DNA of 60,001 nt from Pseudomonadota bacterium (GCA_002747455.1 PDPG01000051.1:1-60001); one strand, 5' to 3'; positions 1 to 9,010 are shown, counted from the first letter of the stretch. A program made the numbers and translations. Notes: generated by a model from the sequence alone, not told the origin.

Positions 1-4
1 GAAA

Positions 5-487
5 ATGACAAAGTTCAAGAAAGTAGCCTTAATTACCTTAATCGGTGCCGGTCTGGCGACAGCGACATTTGCATGGGCAAGTGACTGTGGCGGCGAGCGT
101 GGCAGACACCACGCTGGACAACGGTCTCATCACATGGGCAGTCCGATAAAACACTATCGACACGCTGACTTGTCCAGTGAGCAAAAGCAGCAAATGAAAA
201 CCATATTCCAGACTGCCAGAGAAAAAATCAAACCCAACCGAGAAAAAATCAGGCCACTCTACCAGCAGTTGGAACAGTTGAGTCAGGCGCAACAATACGA
301 TGCCAGTGCTGTTGCTGAGGTCGCCAAACAAATAGCGGCCCTTAAACAAGCTAACATTGAAACAATGACATATGCCAAGCATCAGGCGTGGCAAGTGTTA
401 ACGATAGACCAACAACAGGAAGTTAAAGCTTCTGAAGAAAGGCGTTGGGAGAGAATGCAAAATTACGGAAGGGGATTCCATGATTAA
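5..487 (+). CDS. Spy/CpxP-like periplasmic protein
   Basis: This is a 160-residue protein with a clear Sec signal peptide (basic MTKFKK, hydrophobic core, cleavage predicted after AWA near residue 25). The mature part is helical and charged, with LSSEQ near residue 56 and LTIDQ near 132, which resemble the paired LTxxQ motifs of the Spy/CpxP family. Family members are cradle-shaped periplasmic chaperones or modulators of envelope stress and metal responses. The mature N-terminus is rich in His (residues 35, 36, 42, 43, 50, 53), which could bind metal; that is an inference. The ATG lies four bases from the window edge, so its ribosome-binding site and promoter are not visible. It converges on the YjbH-like gene. 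Family assignment is fairly sure, exact role is not. Confidence 0.75.
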   Translation: MTKFKKVALITLIGAGLATATFAWASDCGGERGRHHAGQRSHHMGSPIKHYRHADLSSEQKQQMKTIFQTAREKIKPNREKIRPLYQQLEQLSQAQQYDASAVAEVAKQIAALKQANIETMTYAKHQAWQVLTIDQQQEVKASEERRWERMQNYGRGFHD

Positions 488-507
488 AATAAATAATTCC
501 TGATAAG

Positions 508-547
508 AAAAATGAGGGTAGGGTAATCCGTTGAGATTGTTCTACCC
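508..547 (-). terminator. Rho-independent terminator of the polysaccharide cluster
   Basis: Arms 516-528 and 535-547 pair over 13 positions, including G-T wobbles, around a six-base loop. Read on the minus strand the stem is followed by TCA and then five Ts (508-512). It lies about 90 bases beyond the stop of the YjbH-like gene, between two convergent genes, so it probably ends the minus-strand transcript. No T tract follows on the plus strand. Confidence 0.6.
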
Positions 548-639
548 ACAAGTACAAGGTGGTGACAAAGGTCCCGCGCTTACTTGATTATTAACCAACA
601 GAGAGGCATTGCCACGAGTTTTCGGTTTTTTACAGAATG

Positions 640-2619
640 TTACTTCCCAAGCAGATCTCGGCTTCGTAGTCGTATTTGCTCAAGGTTGTTTATGACATGG
701 TAGGGCGAGAGGCGACCTCGGTCGAAATACTCTTTATTCAGGCTATAGCTTACAGCAGGGTTGTGCATGAAGTCGGGTCTAACACGATTGCTTCCAACAA
801 CCACGGGATCCTTGATTGTCGTTTCAATACCATAATTCCAGCTCTGATTGCCTCGGAGCACAGTATTGCCAACCAGCTTATCTCGCCTTGGAGTCAGTGG
901 CAATGTGATGGAAAGCCTGCCGGATAAATCATCCGTATCAATGTACTTGATCTCAGCCGATAACGCCGTATCACCATAAAACTTGGACACTTTGGCCTTT
1001 ACGCCACGGGTTTCATTGTAAAACTGCCCATAGCTTAAATCAGCCTCCATATCTAAAAAATCAATATGTTGCCGCAGGCCGCCAACAGCAATTTTTTGGT
1101 CATCACCCGCACGATCATTATTTCTGTAATAGGCTAGCTTGCCATACAGTTGACGTTTCCCCAATGCCTGAGTATGTACTCCTTCAACCTGACCTACAGT
1201 GTACTCTTCGTCATTGATCGTGCCATAGCCAATGCTACCGAGCGCCGTTGTTGATGGGGACAGCTTGCCGAGCTTTTGTAACACGGCCTGGTCGATCTTT
1301 GATTTATAACGCCTATTTGCAAATGCGCCATCATCATCGTATAAGTCAGAATTCGCTACAGGCACACTGCCCGAGACAACCACATTTGCGACATTTCCCA
1401 GCGGGATTTTCAGATCCGCTCGTACAGCGGCAGAATAGTCAAATACGCCCCACTCAGAGCCAAGATTTGACCTGATAACCGGACGAAGCTTGACATCAAT
1501 GGGCGCGCGGTTGTCATATCGTCCCCGTGCCACCCATGTTACCTGATTGGTAACACGACCATCTGGATACCATGCCTTGGTTGATTGTCTCATGGAGGAG
1601 GGGCGATTATGGATAAACTCGCCATATTCCTTCATATCAACCCATACGGCCAGCAGTGGTATGTTTTGTTTGCCCAGTATTATTTGCACCGGCCTTTGCC
1701 CACCCAGATATTGGTAGGCGGTCGCCAAGACAACAGAAAGGGCATCCAGATAGCTATGGTTATAAACATTGTTTTCCAGATAAATCAGATCGTCACCTGC
1801 TTTTGTCCCCAATCGCAGGTGTGATAGACCATGCCGCTCCAATGCAGCAATAAACCGTGTTGGATCTCTTGGGTGCTTTTCTAAAGCAATTGTTTTTTGA
1901 GATTTAGTCGCAGGAGACAACTTTTTGTCTAAAGGAAGGCTCAGCGTTAAGGCAATTAGCTCTTTCCAGTCGCCATCCTTTGGTTTTTCGCCAGAGACTT
2001 GTAGAGAAATTGGTAAGCCAGTTGTTCTCTTGGCATTAATGGTTAAACCAACCGCAAAAGCCTCAGCCAGATAATCAGCCGCAATCGTGAAGTCATCGGA
2101 TAGCTTGTGAGAAATGCTGGCAAATTCACCATCAAGGTCACTTCCGTCACTTTTTGCATAGCCCAAGCTAGCGGTTGTGTTGCCAATTGTTTTTGACATG
2201 ACGCCGTAGGTTGAGCGGAAATTAACGGCTTCCCCACCAAAGTCCTGAATGCCAAAGGCAATATCAGGCAATGCACTATGTAACCTGGGGACTCTGAATT
2301 TTAAATTTGCGGAGAGATCCCGTCTTCCCGGCAGGGTTCCATTTGGCCTTTGAGTTCTGTCGTCGTCATACCAGTTGGTTAAGCGTCCGCCAAACTCAAT
2401 GTAGGAATTGATGCCAACTGCAAAAACATGGTTGTAAGTGTTGTCTGTAGTTGATGAAAGGTCGTTGTAGTTATTGTGCTGATATTGAAGTTCACCGGCG
2501 GGGAGGATTTTGGCTGAGGGGGTTCTCAGTGATCCTGAAATACCGGGATAGGACAGGTCTGCCACCGCAGTCGAAGCAAACAGAGCCAGACCTGAGAAAA
2601 TTTTTAAGCGATGTTTCAT
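640..2619 (-). CDS. YjbH-family outer-membrane exopolysaccharide protein
   Basis: The 659-residue product has a Sec signal peptide (cleavage after ALFASTAVA, about residue 20) and begins its mature part with YPGISGSLRTPSAKILPAGEL, a segment typical of the YjbH/DUF940 family. The rest is rich in alternating beta-type segments, as expected for an outer-membrane barrel. In E. coli YjbH belongs to the yjbEFGH operon involved in extracellular polysaccharide production. Here it is last in a minus-strand run after a Wzz/BY-kinase and a lipoprotein, which supports a role in export or assembly of a surface polymer. E. coli YjbH is a lipoprotein, while this one appears to use signal peptidase I. No obvious Shine-Dalgarno precedes the ATG, and a hairpin sits just upstream (2633-2680). 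Confidence 0.8.
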   Translation of the reverse strand: MKHRLKIFSGLALFASTAVADLSYPGISGSLRTPSAKILPAGELQYQHNNYNDLSSTTDNTYNHVFAVGINSYIEFGGRLTNWYDDDRTQRPNGTLPGRRDLSANLKFRVPRLHSALPDIAFGIQDFGGEAVNFRSTYGVMSKTIGNTTASLGYAKSDGSDLDGEFASISHKLSDDFTIAADYLAEAFAVGLTINAKRTTGLPISLQVSGEKPKDGDWKELIALTLSLPLDKKLSPATKSQKTIALEKHPRDPTRFIAALERHGLSHLRLGTKAGDDLIYLENNVYNHSYLDALSVVLATAYQYLGGQRPVQIILGKQNIPLLAVWVDMKEYGEFIHNRPSSMRQSTKAWYPDGRVTNQVTWVARGRYDNRAPIDVKLRPVIRSNLGSEWGVFDYSAAVRADLKIPLGNVANVVVSGSVPVANSDLYDDDGAFANRRYKSKIDQAVLQKLGKLSPSTTALGSIGYGTINDEEYTVGQVEGVHTQALGKRQLYGKLAYYRNNDRAGDDQKIAVGGLRQHIDFLDMEADLSYGQFYNETRGVKAKVSKFYGDTALSAEIKYIDTDDLSGRLSITLPLTPRRDKLVGNTVLRGNQSWNYGIETTIKDPVVVGSNRVRPDFMHNPAVSYSLNKEYFDRGRLSPYHVINNLEQIRLRSRDLLGK

Positions 2620-2632
2620 AATCTGTTTTACC

Positions 2633-2680
2633 AGAAAACTTAGAGAGGGTGGAGCAGGAGAAACTCCACCTCCCTCTAAG
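2633..2680 (-). terminator. Intercistronic hairpin (terminator or attenuator)
   Basis: Left arm 2639-2654 (CTTAGAGAGGGTGGAG) and right arm 2664-2680 pair with one small internal loop. On the minus strand the stem is followed directly by TTTTCTGG. It lies between the lipoprotein gene and the YjbH-like gene, both on the minus strand, so it may terminate the upstream transcript or attenuate read-through into the last gene. The T tract is short, so termination may be partial. Confidence 0.55.
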
Positions 2681-2697
2681 AAAGTCTAGGTGATTAA

Positions 2698-4350
2698 TTA
2701 TCCTCCCGTAGAACTACCACCAGTGGTGACTTTGCAGGTCTGAGGAACCCTGAGGGCTACAGAGCCGGTCTCAGTAGAAGTCAGAGTCACTTTCTTTGAG
2801 ATATTCTTCCTGTGAGCAACGTCATACATTGAAACACGGTAAGAACCCAGTGGAAGACGGAAGGATGTCTCACCACTACTCTTAGTTTTTGCTGAACCAA
2901 CGTATGCCCAGTCCTCCGTGTATATCCGTATATACGTGCCCTTAATTGGCTTATCTGCAACACTGGAGTCATTTGAACAGTAAGTGTTGGCACTCGCAGT
3001 GAGTTCGGAGTATTCAACCTGCGGCGGCTTAATGAGCACCGTGTGGCTATTATCTGGCGCACATAGGTTAATTGGCCCTGACGGGTCTATCACATCGATA
3101 TTTTGCCCTGTAACCGTTTTTAGATTTTCGAAAGTGACAAGCCTATCTGCAGGAGCATTCCGAAGTATCAGAGATTCATCACCTGGATATTTAAATGTAT
3201 GAGTCCAACCCTGACTGGCTACTCTGCCAGATAAAGCATGAGTTGAGCCATTTGTATCCATGAAGGTAACAGTCGCATTACAGCGTCCACCACCAAAATA
3301 ATCAAGGTTGTAATAGGACAGGTGTTTGACATCGTAGTCCACCTTGAGCGTACCATTAGGACCCGGCTTGACCTCACCCGTCCCCTCATAGCTCCATTTC
3401 CCTGTACTTGCTTCAAAGCTCCAAATTGGAATTCTCTCTCCAAGCTTAATTTTCTCCTTAGTAACAGGATTAATGAAGTTTGGATTCACCCTCGTACTAA
3501 TTTGAACCGGCTTGTTGAAGGATTTGGCTACATTACCCTCTGAATCCTTAACCTCAATCGCTGTGAAGCCTGCAGACTCAAATACAACCTCACCATCAGT
3601 TGGGGTAATTTTATCCGTCGGTGGCGCTTCTTTAGAATCAGCCAACAACTTTCCCGGATTTTCGATACTTACAGAGAAGCCACCTGGGAAAGCATCTAGT
3701 GCTTCATTTTCATCAAAGTCATACTGAGCAACAACGACACTGAGTTCTTTGCCCAGAGGCTTGTTATCCTTGGTTTTCGCCCCCGGATCAGAATCAATGA
3801 CGACAGTGGTTTGAGAGTCACCATCACCGTCACCTTCTTTGGCTGTAACTGTGATCTTTTTGTCACTATTAGCCGTAACTGTTTTAGTACTAATCCCTTC
3901 GGTGCTGTTTGAAGCGATATTCGTAATAACTATTGAAGCCTCATTTGCCTTTCCACCTCGCACCTCAAGCGGCATATTATTGGAGAGGAAACCTTCTTTC
4001 GAGGCGATAACTTGCAGTATCTTACTGCCTGAAAATTCCTTTGGCGCGTAAGTGACTAGACCAGCAGGAGTATCCTTTGTGAGCTGCTTCTCCTCAGCGT
4101 TTGGGATGACATCACTAGGGTCAGAAGTAATACGAACCTCCGCACCTTTGACGGGGTCACCCTTGGTGTCTAAAACCTGGATACTAAGAAGCGTATCTTT
4201 AGCAAAAGGTTCAGTATCAGGAGGTAGTGTCGTCGTGTTCCCATTGCCGTGATTAAAACAGCCTGTGATCAAGGCACTGCAAACAGCAAACGATATCGCC
4301 GGCAGTGCTAACTTCTTTTTAGTGTAGCGGTTTGTATTCAATATATTCAT
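2698..4350 (-). CDS. Lipoprotein with carboxypeptidase-regulatory-like domains
   Basis: The 550-residue product has a lipoprotein signal peptide with lipobox LITGC (Cys31). A beta-sandwich segment at about residues 52-135 (LSIQVLDTKGDPVKGAEVRI, then KILQVIASKEGF) resembles carboxypeptidase regulatory-like or Big-type domains. A similar segment appears near the C-terminus (IRIYTEDWAYVGSAKTKSSG). The product ends in a Gly/Ser-rich tail. I do not recognise a named family for the middle. The gene lies between a Wzz/BY-kinase and a YjbH-like gene on the same strand, so a structural or assembly role in the same surface polymer is a reasonable inference. A GGAG Shine-Dalgarno sits eight bases before the ATG. 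Lipoprotein status is well supported, function is not. Confidence 0.7.
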   Translation of the reverse strand: MNILNTNRYTKKKLALPAISFAVCSALITGCFNHGNGNTTTLPPDTEPFAKDTLLSIQVLDTKGDPVKGAEVRITSDPSDVIPNAEEKQLTKDTPAGLVTYAPKEFSGSKILQVIASKEGFLSNNMPLEVRGGKANEASIVITNIASNSTEGISTKTVTANSDKKITVTAKEGDGDGDSQTTVVIDSDPGAKTKDNKPLGKELSVVVAQYDFDENEALDAFPGGFSVSIENPGKLLADSKEAPPTDKITPTDGEVVFESAGFTAIEVKDSEGNVAKSFNKPVQISTRVNPNFINPVTKEKIKLGERIPIWSFEASTGKWSYEGTGEVKPGPNGTLKVDYDVKHLSYYNLDYFGGGRCNATVTFMDTNGSTHALSGRVASQGWTHTFKYPGDESLILRNAPADRLVTFENLKTVTGQNIDVIDPSGPINLCAPDNSHTVLIKPPQVEYSELTASANTYCSNDSSVADKPIKGTYIRIYTEDWAYVGSAKTKSSGETSFRLPLGSYRVSMYDVAHRKNISKKVTLTSTETGSVALRVPQTCKVTTGGSSTGG

Positions 4351-4449
4351 AGTAAAACTCCAAACATGATGTGACTATGTGGTTTTGATGGATGTGTGTA
4401 GTGCTTTGTCAAGTAACTTGGCTTGGGCGCGTCATTTTCTGTCAGCTCA

Positions 4450-6684
4450 CTACCCCCTCTTTTTTTCAAGGCCATAACTGTAGTAAGTAGAATAGTCATG
4501 ACTATAACCATATCCGCCCCCACTCTTGACCTTGGTGAGAACGGCTCCGATTACATTGGCTCTGGCCTGCTTCAATCGCCCATATGCGTCTGCAATGGCC
4601 CGTTTGCTGGTTTGACCAAACGCACTGACCAGCACCGTTGCGTCGGCCCTGTTCGAAATGACAAGTGCATCTGCAAGTCCCATAACAGGTGGGCAGTCAA
4701 TAATAACTAGGTCAAACTGCTCAGGTGCCAACTGAAAAATCTCCTCCAGACGCTTACTGGACAATAACTCCGAGGGGTTGGGTGACAGCGGACCTGCAGT
4801 AATGGCTGAGACACCCTCAATCATTGTTTCCTGAATGACTTGCCCAATCTCCGCCTGATGTGTCAGAAAGTTACTCAACCCAGCCGTGTTATCAAGCTTC
4901 AGGCGCTTATGGATCGTGGGTTTTCTCATATCGGCATCAATCAGTAGAACCTTATTGTCCACTTGTGCAAAAGCGGTTGCGAGGTTAATACAGCCACTAG
5001 ACTTACCCTCAGCAGGTGCTGCACTAGTGACTGCCAAAGCTCTCGGTAGTCCTTCTGCACTGGAAAAAAGCAAGTTCGTCCGCAGCGAACGGAAGGACTC
5101 CGCGAGTGCTGAGGTTGGGTTTTCAGCGGTCGTTAGCGAGTGAACGACAGGGTCCTTCCCTTTTGTTGCAGGGGTTGTGCCTAAAATAGCCAGACCTAAA
5201 ATCTTCTTGAGCTCATCACCGGACTTAACGCGGTCATCCATAAACTCTCGTAAAAAGGCAAGGAGAACACCGATAAACAGTCCAAGCACTGCCCCTAGTG
5301 CTAAGTTTAATTTGATATTGGGCTTTTGTGGTGCATAGGGCAGCAGTGCTGAATCAACAACAGCAATATTACTGGTGGCCACACCCGATGCGATATTGAT
5401 CTCTATTGATCTTAACAGCAGGTCTTCATAGACTTTACGTTTGATGCCAACATCACGCAGTAGCGAGTGGTAACCGATGCTCTTATCTTTCTGCTGGAGC
5501 AGCCCTTTCTTTTGCAATTCCAGCTCTACCCTAAGCTCATCCTCCCTTTCTTTGGCCGCCAAATACTGACCCTGCAAAATCCTCCGACTTGCTTCGACAA
5601 TGCCCCTTTTTTCACGATCAAGCTTGGCTCTTTCCTGCCTAATTCTTCTCTTGAGATTGACCATCTGAGGGTAGCTCGGCTTGTATGTTTGCAGTTTCCT
5701 GGTGTACTCGCCCTCAAGTCTGGCAATGTTACTCTTGTACTGCTGGATAGTTGGGTTATTCAGCATCGTTGACGTACTTAGTGAGGATTGCGCCTTTCGG
5801 TATTTAGCTTCGGCAGCAATTCTTGCCGCCTCCGCTTGCGTAAGAGCCAGATTCAATTCAGCAGTTTTCTGTGAAATCAGGCTCTGCGATCTTTCATCGC
5901 CCGTTTGAATAATGGATTCCTTTTTGGCGTAGTCAGTCAGTTCCCTTTCCAAACGCGCCAACTCAAGCTCTGCACGTTTTAACTTCCTGTTGATAAAACC
6001 GCGCGCATCCGAGCCTGCTGCATCTCTTCTTTCCGCAGTCATATCTATGAAGTTTCTGGCAACGGCATTGGCAGCATCCATTGCATATTGCGGATCTTCA
6101 CTCTGATAACTGATGGAAACTATCTGTGACTTCTTGACCGGTGCAATCGATAGATGGGACAGGAACTCGCTTTCAATCGGTCGCGTTCCCAGTTCATATT
6201 CCTTGCCTGCATCTTCCCCTCTAACAAGCACTTTAAGTGTATCCAGTATGGAGGTAGCGAAGGATGTTGGCGCTGTTAAAGAGCGAGCTGCGCCTTCAAA
6301 ACCCAGCTCTTCGATCACTTTAGTTGCCAGCGCCCGGCTCTTAAGTAGCTCGTATTGGGTTTGAAAAAACTCATTATTTGCGGAATCTCCACTGATTCCC
6401 ACATCGAAGTTAAGCACTTTGGCACTTTCTTCTGAGTCAATTTGTATGGTGGCCGTCGCTTTGTAGGACGGTTGTATTTTCAGCGTGATAACGAGTGCTA
6501 CCAAAAACACTAATATGGCAGTCAGTAGCACGGTTCCTTTCCGTCTGATAAGAACCGACAGCAGCTCACGCAGATCAATTTCATCATCAGTCTCCTGACG
6601 ATTATCGTCTGGTCTAGTGACAATGTACTGCTCTTTGGGTTGGGCATACCTGTCACTGTCAAAAGCAGGAAGTTGTGTACTCAT
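4450..6684 (-). CDS. Polysaccharide co-polymerase / BY-type tyrosine kinase (Wzc/GumC-like)
   Basis: The 744-residue protein has the architecture of bacterial tyrosine kinases that control polysaccharide chain length and export. There is an N-terminal Wzz domain with the first membrane segment around residues 54-70, a long periplasmic coiled coil (about 230-410), a second membrane segment near 455-475, and a cytoplasmic ATPase domain. Visible kinase motifs are Walker A APAEGKSS (Lys561), Walker A' LLIDADMRKP (about 580) and Walker B LVIIDCPP (about 660). The C-terminal tail carries six tyrosines between 725 and 737, the expected autophosphorylation cluster. It is the first gene of the minus-strand trio. 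Unusually, no glycosyltransferase, flippase, polymerase or Wza-like exporter gene is beside it. The upstream region (6685-7075) is AT-rich with repeated motifs. Confidence 0.9.
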   Translation of the reverse strand: MSTQLPAFDSDRYAQPKEQYIVTRPDDNRQETDDEIDLRELLSVLIRRKGTVLLTAILVFLVALVITLKIQPSYKATATIQIDSEESAKVLNFDVGISGDSANNEFFQTQYELLKSRALATKVIEELGFEGAARSLTAPTSFATSILDTLKVLVRGEDAGKEYELGTRPIESEFLSHLSIAPVKKSQIVSISYQSEDPQYAMDAANAVARNFIDMTAERRDAAGSDARGFINRKLKRAELELARLERELTDYAKKESIIQTGDERSQSLISQKTAELNLALTQAEAARIAAEAKYRKAQSSLSTSTMLNNPTIQQYKSNIARLEGEYTRKLQTYKPSYPQMVNLKRRIRQERAKLDREKRGIVEASRRILQGQYLAAKEREDELRVELELQKKGLLQQKDKSIGYHSLLRDVGIKRKVYEDLLLRSIEINIASGVATSNIAVVDSALLPYAPQKPNIKLNLALGAVLGLFIGVLLAFLREFMDDRVKSGDELKKILGLAILGTTPATKGKDPVVHSLTTAENPTSALAESFRSLRTNLLFSSAEGLPRALAVTSAAPAEGKSSGCINLATAFAQVDNKVLLIDADMRKPTIHKRLKLDNTAGLSNFLTHQAEIGQVIQETMIEGVSAITAGPLSPNPSELLSSKRLEEIFQLAPEQFDLVIIDCPPVMGLADALVISNRADATVLVSAFGQTSKRAIADAYGRLKQARANVIGAVLTKVKSGGGYGYSHDYSTYYSYGLEKKRG

Positions 6685-7075
6685 GCGTTTTCAGCCTAAA
6701 AAGGGGGCTACCGAATGCGGCACTGCTCTGCTTGAAAGCAGTGGCTCCAAAATGAATATGACCTGAATTTAAACACTAATTATCGTCTTTTGCTACATAA
6801 AAATAAGCCGTTTAGTGTTTTTTGTAGATATTAGTGTTTTTTATAATGCATTTTTGGGCGATTTTTCATGATGATTTTTTCTTGAATGGATGATGTTAAC
6901 TAATTGATTTTTAAGTATAAAAATCAGTCATTTTTTGTTTGATAAAATCATGTTTACCTATACGTTAAGTGTGTTAAATTTTCACTAAATTGCGTTTAAT
7001 CAAACATGATTTTTATTGCCACTGTTATAGTCGGCAGGCTAGTTTGCTTGTTTTTTAACTTTTTGGAGTGAAATA
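6685..7075. other. AT-rich divergent intergenic region with repeated motifs
   Basis: This 391-bp gap separates the divergent Wzc-like and DsrE-like genes. It is strongly AT-rich (16 G/C in the 60 bases 6781-6840). The 9-mer AAACACTAA occurs at 6774-6782 and, inverted, at 6812-6820 and 6831-6839; the last two are part of an exact 12-bp direct repeat (TTAGTGTTTTTT) with a 19-bp period. A perfect 9-bp palindrome with a four-base loop lies at 6905-6926. Twelve-base inverted arms lie at 6944-6955 and 7002-7013. The leader of the Wzc-like gene holds another hairpin with 7-bp arms near 6723-6745. I see no ORF. The region probably holds regulator sites, but none can be named. Confidence 0.5.
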
Positions 7076-7510
7076 ATGATGAAAAAGACACTGTTAGCAC
7101 TATGCACAACAATTGGTTTAACACTTGGTGGGACAGTGCTGGCCGATCAGGTTAAGGGTTTGAATGTTGTGGTGACATCACCGGATCGTCAGACTCAGAT
7201 GATGGCAATGGTGCTGTCCATGCAGACGCTGAGTAAGCACAATAAAGCGGTCAATATGGTGCTGTGTGGCGCGGCAGGCGATTTGAGCCTGAAAGAAACT
7301 AAGACTGAGGTGGTAAAGCCGGTTGGTTTGTCACCAAGCCAGTTGCTTGGAAAGATTATCCAGCTTGGTGCGAAGGTTGAGGTGTGCCCGCTTTATTTAC
7401 CCAATGCGGGCAAAACTGAGGAAGCACTGCTGGAGGGCGTCAGCGTGGCCAAGCCGCCAGTTGTGGCAGGTCGTTTATTGGATGATAACTACCACACTTT
7501 ATCGTACTAA
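7076..7510 (+). CDS. Secreted DsrE-like protein
   Basis: The 144-residue product has a Sec signal peptide (cleavage after TVLA, about residue 23). The mature domain has the features of the DsrE/DsrF-like fold: a first strand GLNVVVTSPD, a helix with MMAMVLSMQTL, a strand with Cys64 (MVLCGAAGD), and a second Cys104 in KVEVCPLYLPN followed by LLEGVSV. Cytoplasmic DsrE proteins carry sulfur on such cysteines in sulfur oxidisers. Exported versions exist but their role is poorly known. An ATGATG start follows a TTTGGAG ribosome site. It is apparently monocistronic and diverges from the Wzc-like gene. Fold assignment is fairly good; sulfur transfer is an inference. Confidence 0.7.
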   Translation: MMKKTLLALCTTIGLTLGGTVLADQVKGLNVVVTSPDRQTQMMAMVLSMQTLSKHNKAVNMVLCGAAGDLSLKETKTEVVKPVGLSPSQLLGKIIQLGAKVEVCPLYLPNAGKTEEALLEGVSVAKPPVVAGRLLDDNYHTLSY

Positions 7511-7522
7511 TTGATTGCTTGG

Positions 7523-7553
7523 CGATCACTGGGGTCGTTCGCTCCGGTGATCG
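7523..7553 (+). terminator. Hairpin after the DsrE-like gene
   Basis: CGATCACTGG (7523-7532) pairs with CCGGTGATCG (7544-7553) over 10 positions, one of them a G-T wobble, with an 11-base loop. It starts 12 bases after the stop codon. No T run follows, so it may be a 3' end-stabilising hairpin rather than a classical terminator. Confidence 0.35.
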
Positions 7554-7673
7554 TTCACTCCCCAGCCGCTCCATAAGCAGCCAGGGAAATCACGGAGTAT
7601 ATTTAGCAGTGCATTCATTGGGGGATTTAAATGCACCGTATTGCCGTGACAAATTGGATATATTGATAAAAAA

Positions 7674-8792
7674 TCAGTCAATATAAGCCAGTGCAATTTT
7701 AAGCATTCTGCGAACGGGCTCGGCAGCACCCCAAAGCAGTTGATCACCTACCGTAAATGCCGTGAGGTACTCTGGCCCAATGTTCATCTTACGAATACGA
7801 CCCACCGGAATCGTCAACGTGCCGGAGGTTTTCATTGGCGTCAAATCCTGAAGGGTGGATGCTTGGTCATTCGGAACCACGGTAACCCATTCATTATGCC
7901 CAGCAATAATAGACTCAATTTCTTCAAGTGGCAGGTCCCGCTTGAGCTTGATAGTAAAAGCCTGGGAGTGGCAACGCATTGAGCCAATGCGAACACATTG
8001 CCCATCCACCGGAATACTATTCTCCTGTGTATTCCCAAGGATTTTGTTGGTTTCAACCAAACCTTTCCATTCTTCTTTGGTTTGGCCTTGTGCAACAGCC
8101 TTATCAATCCACGGAATTAAACTACCGGCCAGCGGTACGCCCCAGTTCTCTTTGCTCAAATCATCTGCGTTCATTTTGGTCGTCACTTTACGGTCAATAT
8201 CCAGAATCGCGGAATAGGGGTCGGCTAATAAATCATTGACTTCAGCTTCGAGTTCACCCATTTGAGTTAGCAACTCACGCATGTTTTTTGCACCCGCGCC
8301 GCTGGCTGCCTGATAGGTCATTGAGCTAATCCACTCAATCAGGTCTTTTTCAAATAATCCACCTAGCGCCAGCATCATCAGCGATACGGTGCAGTTACCG
8401 CCAATGTAGTTTTTCACGCCTCTTTTCAGACCTTGGTCGATGACATCACGGTTCACTGGGTCTAGTACAATGATGCTGTCATCTGCCATGCGTAATGTTG
8501 AGGCCGCATCAATCCAATAACCATCCCAGCGAGCGCGCAACGCCTCATAAACCGCCGTGGTGTAGTCACCGCCCTGACAGGAAAGGATAATGTCCATCTC
8601 TGCAAGCTTATCGATGTTCATCGCATCTTCTAACGGCTTGGCCCCGTGACCAATATCAGGCCCTGCCTCACCCACCTGGGACGTGGTGAAGAAAACAGGC
8701 TCGAATCCCTCAAAGTCGTTCTCAGCACGCATGCGCTCCATTAATACCGAACCAACCATGCCACGCCACCCGATGAAACCAACTTTGCGCAT
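7674..8792 (-). CDS. asd: Aspartate-semialdehyde dehydrogenase
   Basis: The 372-residue enzyme reduces aspartyl phosphate to aspartate semialdehyde with NADPH, the branch point to lysine, diaminopimelate, threonine and methionine. It has the N-terminal nucleotide-binding motif [11 protein letters not shown] (residues 5-15) and the active-site cysteine in [10 protein letters not shown] (Cys134). MRCHSQAF near 270 fits the substrate-binding and catalytic His region. Length and sequence match the long gammaproteobacterial (E. coli Asd) type. An AGGAG ribosome site lies before the ATG. The gene is monocistronic, diverging from pilV, with a sigma-70-like promoter at 8838-8866. Confidence 0.95.
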   Translation of the reverse strand: MRKVGFIGWRGMVGSVLMERMRAENDFEGFEPVFFTTSQVGEAGPDIGHGAKPLEDAMNIDKLAEMDIILSCQGGDYTTAVYEALRARWDGYWIDAASTLRMADDSIIVLDPVNRDVIDQGLKRGVKNYIGGNCTVSLMMLALGGLFEKDLIEWISSMTYQAASGAGAKNMRELLTQMGELEAEVNDLLADPYSAILDIDRKVTTKMNADDLSKENWGVPLAGSLIPWIDKAVAQGQTKEEWKGLVETNKILGNTQENSIPVDGQCVRIGSMRCHSQAFTIKLKRDLPLEEIESIIAGHNEWVTVVPNDQASTLQDLTPMKTSGTLTIPVGRIRKMNIGPEYLTAFTVGDQLLWGAAEPVRRMLKIALAYID

Positions 8793-8837
8793 ATGATGAA
8801 CTCCTACAATCTATTACACTGAAAAAATGAGGCTCCG

Positions 8838-8866
8838 ATTGTATCACTGACAATAATTTCGGTCAT
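8838..8866 (-). promoter_or_regulatory. Candidate sigma-70 promoter of asd
   Basis: Read on the minus strand, ATGACC (8861-8866) is separated by 17 bases from TACAAT (8838-8843, five of six consensus). Transcription would start about 40 bases before the asd ATG. Predicted by eye only. Confidence 0.4.
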
Positions 8867-8950
8867 TGACAAAAGTTTTGGTAGGTTTTAAGACCTTTTT
8901 TCGATAATAATTTGCGATATTAACCTTAGGTCGGATGATTTTATTGGGTG

Positions 8951-8979
8951 TTGAATAATCTTAGGCCAAGGGTTATATT
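8951..8979 (+). promoter_or_regulatory. Candidate sigma-70 promoter of pilVWXY1
   Basis: TTGAAT (8951-8956), a 17-base spacer and TATATT (8974-8979, five of six) lie about 65 bases before pilV. This would give a leader of roughly 58 bases containing the hairpin at 9011-9029. Confidence 0.45.
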
Positions 8980-9010
8980 GCGAGAGGTCAAATATAAAAA
9001 TAATAGATGA

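Noticed and set aside
511..530. Near-identical GAGGGTAGG(G/A)TAATCC at about 515 and 9010
   Set aside because: An 18-base match with one mismatch is expected a few times by chance in a 60-kb window; each copy belongs to a different hairpin.
6690..6720. GGTAG near the BY-kinase start as an ops/JUMPstart element
   Set aside because: Only five bases of the ops core match, and the surrounding consensus is absent.
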